DNA of 64,000 bases from an uncultured Eubacteriales bacterium (GTDB taxonomy: Bacteria; Bacillota; Clostridia; Oscillospirales; Acutalibacteraceae), in NCBI GenBank assembly GCA_934486755.1, contig CAKSQT010000002.1:1-64000 (forward strand), read 5' to 3'. Shown here piece by piece: positions 24,952 to 33,487 of this stretch. The position numbers and the translations under genes are program-made. A model generated the notes under the pieces. That model was not told the DNA's origin. It did no database searches and was given only the letters and a program-made list of their open reading frames with translations. Each line of letters begins with the position of its first letter. The first letter of the stretch is position 1.

Positions 24952-26136
24952 ATGGGACTTAATGACAGACCCTCGGGCGAGCGGACACACATAGCGTTTT
25001 TCGGAATGAGAAACGCTGGCAAGTCAAGCGTTGTGAACGCCGTTACGGGACAGAAATTGGCGCTTGTGTCCGACGTTAAGGGCACTACCACCGACCCCGT
25101 GCAAAAGGCAATGGAGCTTTTGCCGCTCGGACCCGTTGTTATAATCGACACGCCCGGTATCGACGACGAGGGCGAGCTTGGAAAAATGCGCGTTGAGCGC
25201 ACAAAGCGCGTGCTTGACAAGACCGACATAGCGGTGCTTGTGGTTGACGCGGCAAGCGGAATACGCACGCCCGACAAAGAGCTTGCCGAGTTGTTTAAAA
25301 CAAGAAGCATACCGTTTGTAACGGTGTATAACAAGAGCGATCTGCTTGAAGACTGCCCCGTTACAGAAAAAAATTCGATATATGTCAGCGCCAAGGACGG
25401 CAAAAACATATACGAGCTTAAAGAAATGATTGCGGGACTGGTCGAGAAGGACGAGGAATGTTTTTTGGTGCGCGACCTTATTGAAAAGGACGATATTGTG
25501 GTGCTTGTCACCCCGATAGACGCCGCCGCGCCGAAAGGCAGAATGATACTGCCGCAGCAGCAGATGATACGCGACGTATTGGACGGCGGAGCCGTCAACA
25601 TAGTAACCAAGGAGACCGAGCTTGAAACGGCGCTGAAATCGCTTGCGAAAAAACCGAAAATGGTAATAACCGATTCGCAGGCGTTCGGAACGGTGAACAA
25701 GATAGTGCCCGACGATATTCCGCTTACGTCGTTTTCTATACTTTTTGCGCGATATAAGGGCGAGCTTGACGAGGCGGCGCGCGGCTCAAAAGCGCTTGAC
25801 AGCCTTAAAGACGGTGATACGGTGCTTATTTCCGAGGGCTGTACGCACCACAGGCAGTGCGGCGATATAGGCACGGTAAAGCTCCCGAATTGGATAAAAA
25901 AATACACGGGAAAAGAGCTTGATTTTGAGTTTACCTCGGGCGGCGAGTTCCCCGACGATCTCAAAAAATATTCGCTTATAATCCATTGCGGCGCGTGTAT
26001 GCTAAACGCGCGCGAAATGAAATCGCGTATAGCGCGTGCAAAGGCGGCGGGAGTTCCTATCACCAATTACGGCATAGCTATCGCCAAAATGCACGGCATA
26101 ATTGAGCGTTCGCTGGCGCTGTTCCCGAATTTATAG
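24952..26136 (+). CDS. hydF: [FeFe]-hydrogenase maturation GTPase HydF
   Basis: Scaffold GTPase of 394 residues on which the 2Fe subcluster is assembled and passed to the hydrogenase. The GTPase domain has P-loop GMRNAGKSS, switch GTTTDPV, DTPGIDD and NKSD. The C-terminal Fe-S domain has CTHHRQCGD and later HCGACM, the CxH...HCxxC signature. ATG 24952 is preferred to the ATG at 24946 because AGGAGGG ends at 24945, and MGLNDRPS is the typical family start. It begins 12 nt after hydG. Confidence 0.95.
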   Translation: MGLNDRPSGERTHIAFFGMRNAGKSSVVNAVTGQKLALVSDVKGTTTDPVQKAMELLPLGPVVIIDTPGIDDEGELGKMRVERTKRVLDKTDIAVLVVDAASGIRTPDKELAELFKTRSIPFVTVYNKSDLLEDCPVTEKNSIYVSAKDGKNIYELKEMIAGLVEKDEECFLVRDLIEKDDIVVLVTPIDAAAPKGRMILPQQQMIRDVLDGGAVNIVTKETELETALKSLAKKPKMVITDSQAFGTVNKIVPDDIPLTSFSILFARYKGELDEAARGSKALDSLKDGDTVLISEGCTHHRQCGDIGTVKLPNWIKKYTGKELDFEFTSGGEFPDDLKKYSLIIHCGACMLNAREMKSRIARAKAAGVPITNYGIAIAKMHGIIERSLALFPNL

Positions 26137-26154
26137 TTTTCAAGGAGTACATAT

Positions 26155-27309
26155 ATGAAGATATCCGAAAATATAAAATATGTAGGCGTTAATGACAAGT
26201 CGGTTGACCTGTTTGAGGGTCAGTACAAAGTGCCGAACGGTATGTCTTACAATTCCTATGTTATTATTGATGAAAAGACGGCGGTTTTGGATACCGTTGA
26301 CGCGCGCTTTGCCGACGAATGGCTTTGCAATATCAAAAACGCGCTCGGCGGCAGAAAGCCCGATTATCTTGTTATTCACCACATGGAGCCTGACCATTCC
26401 GCCAACATAATGAAATTCAAAGAGCAGTATCCCGATACCGCGGTTGTGGCTACCGCCAAGGCGTTTGTTATGATGAAGCAGTTTTTCGGCACAGATTTTG
26501 CCGAAAACCGCGCGGTCGTCGGCGAGGGCGATACCCTTGCGCTTGGCGAGCATACCTTGACATTCGTAACGGCGCCTATGGTTCATTGGCCCGAAGTTGC
26601 GGTGAGCTATGAGAGCAAGGAAAAAATGCTCTTTTCGGCTGACGCGTTCGGCAAATTCGGCGCGCTTGACGCGGACGAAGAATGGATCGACGAGGCGCGC
26701 AGGTATTATATAGGAATTGTCGGAAAATACGGAAAGCAGGTTCAGGCTCTGCTTAAAAAGGCGGGCGGACTTGATATAAAAAAGATATGCCCTCTGCACG
26801 GTCCTATTCTTGAAGAAAATCTCGGATATTATCTTGATTTATATGATAAATGGTCGTCCTATACCGCCGAGGAGGACGGGGTTGTTATCGCTTATGCTTC
26901 GGTGTACGGGAACACAAAAGTCGCCGCCGAAAAACTTGCTGAAAAATGCAGGAAAAACGGTATGAAAAATATAGCGGTTTATGACCTTGCGCGCTGTGAT
27001 ATGTCCTCCGCCGTTGCGGACGCGTTCAGATACACAAAAACGGTGCTTGCCTCCGTTACCTATAATTCAGATGTTTTTCCGCCTATGCGCAGGTTTATTG
27101 AGGCGCTTTGCGAGCGCGGATACCAAAACCGAACGGTTGCGCTTGTTGAAAACGGTTCGTGGGCGCCGACGGCGGCAAACGTTATGAAAAAAATGCTTGA
27201 AAACAGCAAAGATATAACCTTTGCCGAAAACAACGTAAAGATTCTTTCGTCAGTAAACGCGGATACCGAAATCGCGCTTGACAGACTTGCGGCGGAATTG
27301 CAGGATTAG
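26155..27309 (+). CDS. fprA: FprA-family A-type flavodiiron protein
   Basis: Soluble O2 (and possibly NO) reductase of 384 residues. The N-terminal metallo-beta-lactamase diiron domain has HHMEPDHSANI, MVHWPE, FSADAFGKFG and LHGPI. The C-terminal flavodoxin domain (about 245-384) starts with IAYASVYGNTKVAAEKLAEK for FMN. It lies 18 nt after hydF in the same direction, with no terminator between, so it is probably co-transcribed. In anaerobes such proteins scavenge oxygen that would destroy the H-cluster, which gives this placement a clear sense. Confidence 0.92.
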   Translation: MKISENIKYVGVNDKSVDLFEGQYKVPNGMSYNSYVIIDEKTAVLDTVDARFADEWLCNIKNALGGRKPDYLVIHHMEPDHSANIMKFKEQYPDTAVVATAKAFVMMKQFFGTDFAENRAVVGEGDTLALGEHTLTFVTAPMVHWPEVAVSYESKEKMLFSADAFGKFGALDADEEWIDEARRYYIGIVGKYGKQVQALLKKAGGLDIKKICPLHGPILEENLGYYLDLYDKWSSYTAEEDGVVIAYASVYGNTKVAAEKLAEKCRKNGMKNIAVYDLARCDMSSAVADAFRYTKTVLASVTYNSDVFPPMRRFIEALCERGYQNRTVALVENGSWAPTAANVMKKMLENSKDITFAENNVKILSSVNADTEIALDRLAAELQD

Positions 27310-27363
27310 AATTTAGATTAAATATTAGAAAACACCCATCGGTTAAAATTTACGGCTTTGCCA

Positions 27364-27398
27364 ACTCCCCTCTGTGAAAAGAGGGGAGCTTATTTTTT
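27364..27398 (+). terminator. intrinsic terminator after fprA
   Basis: CTCCCCTCT pairs with AGAGGGGAG around GTGAAA, followed by TTATTTTTT. It is the T-rich version of the hairpin module of the intergenic repeat family. Confidence 0.8.
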
Positions 27399-27470
27399 GT
27401 CCCGTTAAACTCTAATTTATATTCGCGCGGAGCGCACATTCGTTTGATGTCTAATATCTAAAATCTAATT
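27399..27470. repeat. intergenic repeat modules
   Basis: In order: TTAAACTCTAATTTA, GCGCGGAGCGCAC, and TCTAATATCTAAAATCTAATTT. The order matches the copy at 834-1119. Just downstream (27469-27503) lies a long AT hairpin, TTTGAAAAATTTT with its complement. Confidence 0.75.
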
Positions 27471-27512
27471 TGAAAAATTTTAAAAATTTTTCAAATTTTT
27501 TTCCAAAAAACC

Positions 27513-27543
27513 TTGCATCGTACATCAATGTACGGAGTATAAT
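27513..27543 (+). promoter_or_regulatory. candidate promoter with palindromic 19-bp spacer
   Basis: TTGCAT (27513-27518), then a 19-bp spacer that begins with the perfect palindrome CGTACATCAATGTACG (27519-27534), then TATAAT (27538-27543), 46 bp before the giant gene. Over-long spacers filled by a palindrome are the hallmark of MerR-type activation. The regulator is not in the window. Confidence 0.45.
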
Positions 27544-27588
27544 GATGATGTAAAATGAAATCTTTTTGTACGGCGAGGGGTATGTGTT

Positions 27589-30500
27589 ATGAAGAATTTT
27601 AAAAATCTGTCAAAAAAGGAGAAAGCGGAGTATACAGCGATAATTTTGCTGTATCCTTTTTTTGCGCTTTTCAGCGCCTTGGGAAAAAGTATAAAGCTGT
27701 TCTCAACTAAGAAAAGACAGCTTGTGTCAAGCGTGCTGTGCGCGGCGATTGTGCTGACGGGAATACCCGTTTTGTCCTTAACAACAAAGGCGGCGGAAGA
27801 AATGCCAGACACCATTTATATTTCCGACATCGGCGATATTGTTCGCGGAAGTATGTATGGCAAGCCGAACTATCTTTATCGCGATGAAAACCGTAAGTTG
27901 TGTTTCACAACAAAAGAGCCCGACAATTGGGAGTTGAGGTATGACCGCGCGACCAACGTCCTCACTATGAGAAATTATACCCTTGCTACAAGCGGATCTT
28001 ACAGCGAAGGTAATAATCCGGGCATAGTCGCCGATAACAATCTTACAATAAACCTTATCGGAAATAACAACCTGAGAGATTGTGAGTGCGCTATCAGCAC
28101 TACCAAAGGCGACATAACGATAACGAGCGAAAGCGGAGGAAGTCTCTGCTTATTAAACTTTAAAAGCCGTTCCAATAAAAAACCCGTAATAAAATCGGCG
28201 GGCTCGGTGAATTTTGAGGGTAACGCGGGTGTTTCGATACTCAAATTCACCGATTACGGCATTTATGCCGAGAAAGAAATTAACTTTTCGGCAGGTGTCA
28301 CGGCAACCGTTGCGTCATCTGTGGGATCAATGAACAAGGCGCCGAACTTTTCCTCAACCTCTAAGGTTAATGCAGGTCCGGAGTCCAGCGGCTTTGCTAA
28401 GGGTGATTATAAAGCGTCAGACATATCGAAATATCACTATATAAGAGTAATTCCTGAGGGCACTGCGGTTGTGACTGATATTCAGTCGCTTAGCAGCTAT
28501 GTCAATAACGGGAATTACAGGCAAATACTTTTGGAGCCTAAGGACGAATTGGTAAATGGAGGTGCTGATTTAGAACTCAGCAGCACCTTGTATATCAATG
28601 GGTCAAGGAATTTGCGAATTTATGCCGTCCGTAAAGCGTATTTGGGCAGCGCCAGCGGTTTTACAAATTCTCTGTTTAGTATCAGCGGTTCGGCAAACGT
28701 TCAGATGGATAACTTACATTTTAACAATTATAGCAGTTGGTCGAAGGTTATCACTACCGATTCGGCGATAAAGGTGAACGGCGGCAAGCTGACGATGAAC
28801 TATTGTGCTGTGGAGTATTTTGAGTTGAACGGCGGCAGCGACGTAATAACTGGCAAAAACGGAGCGGGATTGTTTGTCGGCAAAAACGGCACCGTGGAAC
28901 TGATAAACAGTTCAATTTATTCAAATGAGAGCAACCTTAACGGCGGCGGTATTTATAACCAAGGCAGGCTGATTTTGGACAGCTCCAAGGTTAACACCAA
29001 TAAAGCGACTTATGAGGGCGGCGGAATCTATAATCTCGGCACCGTTGAAGTAAAGGGCAACAACAGCGTAATGTATAACACCGCAGGTGCCAATTATGCC
29101 AATCCCCCGAGCAATCTCTATCTTTCCAAGGGAACTGCCGTTCAAATAGCGGGCGAACTTAAAGGCACCTACACAATAGGAGTCAAGACAAATGTTCCAG
29201 CCACAGGCAAGAACCCAATCACTTTTACAGGTCCGTGCGACACCGATTACAGCACGCACTTCGACCGCGACAACACAGGCAGTAAGCCGTTTTACAATTA
29301 CGATACAAAATGCCTTGAAATGCGCGCATATCACACGCATTGCCTTTGCGGAAGAACCCATAAGAACATAGGCGACCATACCTCTGAGGTTGAAACCGAT
29401 TTTGACGCCTGGACCGATAGCACAAGTCTTCCGAGATTTCCGGGCAACTACTACCTTGAAACAGACGTTGAACTTACAAATGATACCTGGCACCCGGGCG
29501 ATGTTTCTATCTGCCTTAACGGCCATAAAATAATCCAAGCGAATAAAACGATAGCGTATGACGTAATATCAACAGGCACAGACTCGACCTTTAACATAAC
29601 CGACTGTAAGGGCGGCGGACAGATACGCCACTCCGGCAAGGACGGTGAGTATGTAAGTCGCGGCAGGGGTATAAGAACCTATAAAACCACGCTGAATTTG
29701 TTTAACGGTTCTATAATTAACAATAGGAAATATAATGAAGACGGCGGAGGAATATACCTCAGTAAATCCGTGTTTAATATGTACGGCGGTTCAATCAAAG
29801 GCAATGGGGCAGACGGCGGCGGCGGAATCTGTTCGGAGGATAATTCTACCGTAACTATCTATGCAGGTGAGATAAGCGGCAACAGCGCTTATAACGGCAG
29901 CGGCGGTGCGATAAAATCCAATATCGGTCAAGGCTATAACAAAATGGACGCCGATTTAAGAATATACGGCGGCAAGATCACCGATAACTACGCGTCAGCC
30001 TACGGCGGCGCGGTATACTCGGCAAACGAAACATATCTCGGCGGTAACGTTACTTTTGAGAGAAACCGCGATAAGTATTATAATTCCTACGGATATGTGG
30101 ACTTCTTTATTAACAACGGCAGTTATAAGTGGAACGAGTATCGCATTTGGGTGGACAGCGCGCTTACGGGTTCTCCGTTCAGGGTCGAATTTGCCAACCC
30201 TACTACAAAAATAGCCACGAGCGGCAAAGACTACACCATAACCGAATCGGATATGGCAAGGATAAATTATCAGAAAAACGGTTACAACAAGTACCTTTCA
30301 AACGGTAACGTTAATGCGTTGAAGACCCTTTTAAAGACCGACCTTAGTGTAACGTTTGATAAGACATCGAAATTCAACAACACAGCGAAGACGGTGAGCG
30401 TAACACCCAAAAACAAAATTTCCTGCGGCGAAATAACCGTAAAATATTACGATAAAAACGGAACTTTGCTTAAAGGCGCGCCGAAGGACGCGGGCACATA

Positions 30501-33399
30501 TACTTTCAGCATAGATGTTGCGGAAGGCGAAACCTATGCCGCCGCCTCCTTCACGGACAACAGTTGGAAATTCACAGTAACGCCGATAGAACTCAACAAT
30601 TCGTCCGCCCAAATGGGAATATACGGTAAATTCGCGTGCTACAATGTAAACGGTGCCTGCCCCGAAACTTATGTTTACACAGACTCAGATTATGTCGGGT
30701 TCTTTACAGAGCTGAAAGAAGGCAAGGATTACACCGTGACCTATTCGGACAACACCGAAGCGGGCAAGCAAGGCACAATGCACTTCACATATATGGGGAA
30801 CTACACGGGTACCTCAACGCGGACCTTTAAAATTGATTACGGCACCGCAACCGATGAGATGTATGATTCGTCTGTCGCGGCAAACAAGAACGGCTGGTAT
30901 AATAAGGACGTTACCCTTACCGCTAAGGAGGGTTACAGCATCGGCAAAACGCTTGACGGTTTTGAGAGAGAAATTACCCTTGACAAACAAGGTATGCAAA
31001 TTGCCGTTTATGTAAAGGCGGACAACGGCGATGTTTATAAAGCAAATCTGAAAATTGACAAAACCGCCCCGAAGGTGGACATCAAGATAAAAGGCAACAG
31101 CATTAAAACGCTACTCAACAAAATAACATTCGGATTTTTCTTTAAGGATACCGTGACAGTTAAGATATCGGCAATGGACAATTACTCTTTGACCGCCAAT
31201 GCCGTTTATTATCAAAAGGTTTCAAGCGCCGATGAGTACGATCCCAACGGCGAATGGGTAAAAGGCGACAGCTTCACCGCAGAAAAGAACGAAAAGTTCA
31301 TAGTTTACGCGAGGGCGACCGACCCTGCGGGAAACACCGCCATAGTCAACTCCGACGGGGTGGTTGTATATTCCGACAGCGCGGTAAGCGGCATTTCCGC
31401 CGACACATTCGATAAAAAGGCAGACGCTCAGGCTGACATAGACGTAACGCTTGAACTCAATGATAACACTCTCGCCTCGGTTAAGGACGGCGATACCGAA
31501 CTTGTTAAGAATACCGACTATACCTTAAACGGCGGGATATTAACCATCAAAAAAGAATATCTTAACACCCTTGCGACAGACTCTTCGCATACGTTCACAT
31601 TTGCATTTGACCCGCTCGGCATTAAGACCGATAAAGTTGCGCTCTCGGCTTCGGCGGATATACAGATAGTCGACTCGACACATCAGCACACACCCGTTCA
31701 TCACGAGGCTAAGGCGGCAACCTGTAAGGAAAGCGGAAATATTGAGTATTGGTCGTGCGAAAGCTGTGACGCCAAGTTTGCTGACAGCGCCTGCGCAAAC
31801 GGCATAACCGAAACGGTTATCCCTGCAATTAACCACAAAAACGCAACGCTTACCGCGGCGGTTGCAAGAACCTGCACCGAAAAGGGCAACGAAGCATACT
31901 TCACCTGCCCCGACTGCGGCAAGTATTTCGGAAGTGACGAAAACGGAAAGCTCGTAGCAAGCGATATACACAACAGCGCCGATTATTTCGACGTTAACCC
32001 GTTGGGACATCACTTTGAAAGAATGATAACTGACGACGCGCACCGCAAATCCGACGCGACCTGCACAAACGAGGCGGTCTATTACTACACCTGCAACGAC
32101 TGCGACGAAATAAGCAAAAAAGATACCTTTAAAAACGGCAACCCTCTCGGTCACGATTTCACCGAAAAATGCGAGGACGAAAAGCACGTTAAATCGAAGG
32201 CAAGCTGTACCGAAAAGGCGGTCTACTACTATGACTGCTCACGCTGTGATAAAATAAGCGATAAAGACACGTTCACAGGCTCAACTCTCGGACACGACTT
32301 TACCGAAAAAATCACCGATAAGGCGCATTTGGTATCAACCGCGACCTGTACCAAAGCGGCGGTCTATAAATATGATTGCTCACGTTGCGATAAGATAAGC
32401 GAAACGGATACTTTCGAGCACGGAAAACCTCTCGGTCACGACTTTACCGAGAAACTCACAGACGACGCGCACCTTAAAGCCGCCGCAACCTGTACTAAAT
32501 CGGCGGTTTACCGCTATGATTGCTCGCGTTGCGACAAAATAAGCGACGATAAGACATACGAAAGCGGCAAATCGCTCGGTCATAAGTTTACAAAGGAATG
32601 TCCTGACGAAGCGCATCTTAAATCGGCGGCAACCTGTACCGAACAGGCGGTATATTATTACGGATGCGACCGTTGCGATGAAATAAGCAAAAAGGATACC
32701 TTTAAAAACGGCGATCCGCTCGGACACGATTTTACCGAAAAGCTCACCGATAAGGCGCACTGCAAAACTGCCGCAACCTGCACCGAGGAGGGCGAGTATT
32801 ATTTCGACTGCTCGCGCTGTGATAAGGCAAGCGACAGCAAGACCTTTAAGACGGAGCCGCTCGGACACGATTTCACCGAGAAGCTTACCGACAAGGCGCA
32901 TCTTAAAACCGCTCCGACCTGCACCGAGGAGGGTGTATATTACTACGACTGCTCGCGTTGCGACAAGGCAAGTGCCGACAGCACCTTTACCGTAAAGGCG
33001 CTCGGTCACGATTATAAGGAGGGCAACTACAAGCACTCCGACGCGACCTGTAAAGATACCGCCGTCTGCGGTGTTTGCGGTCAGCACTACGGCGAGGTAA
33101 ACACCAAAAATCACAGCCATATCAATCACGTATCAGCCAAGACGGCAACCAACGCCGCCAAGGGCAACATTGAGTATTGGTATTGTGAGGATTGCAGCAG
33201 GTATTACAGCGATTCGGCGGAGGTAAACGAAATAACCGCCGAGCAGACCGTTTTGGTTGCAACCAAAACCACCGACCCCGAAAAGCGCTCGCCCAAAACG
33301 GGCAGCAGACCGTCTAACGCACCTCTGCTTGCGGTAATGTTTGTACTCGGCGGCGTCGGTACTACCGTTGTAATAAAGAAAAAGAGAAACGCAAAATAA
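27589..33399 (+). CDS. 1936-residue wall-anchored protein with beta-helix and Cys-rich repeats
   Basis: Exported surface protein. The N-terminus has a charged 40-residue extension before the signal helix (about 43-67, ending TKAAEE). Residues about 304-824 are a right-handed beta-helix with GGGIYNQG and GGGIYNLG rungs. MBG-like and Ig-like domains follow (914-1085), then Ig-like segments with KIDKTAPKVDIKI and an X2-like domain (1268-1361). Cys-rich modules (about 1365-1868) include seven LGHDFTEK repeats. The end is a sorting signal: SPKTG (about 1901-1905), a hydrophobic span and KKKRNAK. ATG 27589 follows GGCGAGGGGTATGTGTT. It is likely an adhesin or polysaccharide-binding protein covalently fixed by a sortase encoded elsewhere. 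Confidence 0.85.
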   Translation: MKNFKNLSKKEKAEYTAIILLYPFFALFSALGKSIKLFSTKKRQLVSSVLCAAIVLTGIPVLSLTTKAAEEMPDTIYISDIGDIVRGSMYGKPNYLYRDENRKLCFTTKEPDNWELRYDRATNVLTMRNYTLATSGSYSEGNNPGIVADNNLTINLIGNNNLRDCECAISTTKGDITITSESGGSLCLLNFKSRSNKKPVIKSAGSVNFEGNAGVSILKFTDYGIYAEKEINFSAGVTATVASSVGSMNKAPNFSSTSKVNAGPESSGFAKGDYKASDISKYHYIRVIPEGTAVVTDIQSLSSYVNNGNYRQILLEPKDELVNGGADLELSSTLYINGSRNLRIYAVRKAYLGSASGFTNSLFSISGSANVQMDNLHFNNYSSWSKVITTDSAIKVNGGKLTMNYCAVEYFELNGGSDVITGKNGAGLFVGKNGTVELINSSIYSNESNLNGGGIYNQGRLILDSSKVNTNKATYEGGGIYNLGTVEVKGNNSVMYNTAGANYANPPSNLYLSKGTAVQIAGELKGTYTIGVKTNVPATGKNPITFTGPCDTDYSTHFDRDNTGSKPFYNYDTKCLEMRAYHTHCLCGRTHKNIGDHTSEVETDFDAWTDSTSLPRFPGNYYLETDVELTNDTWHPGDVSICLNGHKIIQANKTIAYDVISTGTDSTFNITDCKGGGQIRHSGKDGEYVSRGRGIRTYKTTLNLFNGSIINNRKYNEDGGGIYLSKSVFNMYGGSIKGNGADGGGGICSEDNSTVTIYAGEISGNSAYNGSGGAIKSNIGQGYNKMDADLRIYGGKITDNYASAYGGAVYSANETYLGGNVTFERNRDKYYNSYGYVDFFINNGSYKWNEYRIWVDSALTGSPFRVEFANPTTKIATSGKDYTITESDMARINYQKNGYNKYLSNGNVNALKTLLKTDLSVTFDKTSKFNNTAKTVSVTPKNKISCGEITVKYYDKNGTLLKGAPKDAGTYTFSIDVAEGETYAAASFTDNSWKFTVTPIELNNSSAQMGIYGKFACYNVNGACPETYVYTDSDYVGFFTELKEGKDYTVTYSDNTEAGKQGTMHFTYMGNYTGTSTRTFKIDYGTATDEMYDSSVAANKNGWYNKDVTLTAKEGYSIGKTLDGFEREITLDKQGMQIAVYVKADNGDVYKANLKIDKTAPKVDIKIKGNSIKTLLNKITFGFFFKDTVTVKISAMDNYSLTANAVYYQKVSSADEYDPNGEWVKGDSFTAEKNEKFIVYARATDPAGNTAIVNSDGVVVYSDSAVSGISADTFDKKADAQADIDVTLELNDNTLASVKDGDTELVKNTDYTLNGGILTIKKEYLNTLATDSSHTFTFAFDPLGIKTDKVALSASADIQIVDSTHQHTPVHHEAKAATCKESGNIEYWSCESCDAKFADSACANGITETVIPAINHKNATLTAAVARTCTEKGNEAYFTCPDCGKYFGSDENGKLVASDIHNSADYFDVNPLGHHFERMITDDAHRKSDATCTNEAVYYYTCNDCDEISKKDTFKNGNPLGHDFTEKCEDEKHVKSKASCTEKAVYYYDCSRCDKISDKDTFTGSTLGHDFTEKITDKAHLVSTATCTKAAVYKYDCSRCDKISETDTFEHGKPLGHDFTEKLTDDAHLKAAATCTKSAVYRYDCSRCDKISDDKTYESGKSLGHKFTKECPDEAHLKSAATCTEQAVYYYGCDRCDEISKKDTFKNGDPLGHDFTEKLTDKAHCKTAATCTEEGEYYFDCSRCDKASDSKTFKTEPLGHDFTEKLTDKAHLKTAPTCTEEGVYYYDCSRCDKASADSTFTVKALGHDYKEGNYKHSDATCKDTAVCGVCGQHYGEVNTKNHSHINHVSAKTATNAAKGNIEYWYCEDCSRYYSDSAEVNEITAEQTVLVATKTTDPEKRSPKTGSRPSNAPLLAVMFVLGGVGTTVVIKKKRNAK
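32002..33000 (+). repeat. seven tandem 47-48-codon Cys-rich repeats
   Basis: Each unit begins LGHDFTEK, has AH about six residues later, then TCT, and DCSRCDK, ending in TF-K/G. Each unit carries three Cys (C, then CxxC) and two His, a possible zinc-ribbon-like metal site. Degenerate units flank the block on both sides. Codon use varies between units, so this is an old array rather than a fresh expansion. Confidence 0.85.
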
Positions 33400-33435
33400 A
33401 AATTTATGCGCCACCTCTTTAACGGTATAAAAATT

Positions 33436-33465
33436 GGCTCCCATCTTTTGAAAAAGATGGGAGCC
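33436..33465. terminator. bidirectional terminator hairpin
   Basis: GGCTCCCATCTTTT / AAAAGATGGGAGCC around a minimal loop, between the giant gene and the convergent MATE gene. Same hairpin type as at 55114. Confidence 0.75.
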
Positions 33466-33487
33466 TTTATAATTTGTAATGTTCGTA

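Noticed and set aside
24930..26066. Long minus-strand frame of 378 codons opposite hydF
   Set aside because: Ser/Ile/Phe-rich composition and no motif; it is the antisense shadow of a well-supported GTPase gene.
32002..33000. Periodic DNA repeats as a non-coding satellite or CRISPR
   Set aside because: The 141-144 bp period is in frame and conserved at protein level (LGHDFTEK, DCSRCDK). It is a protein repeat.
5961..33399. Sortase gene to match the two SPKTG proteins
   Set aside because: No protein with the TLxTC sortase motif was found anywhere in the window, so anchoring depends on an enzyme encoded elsewhere.
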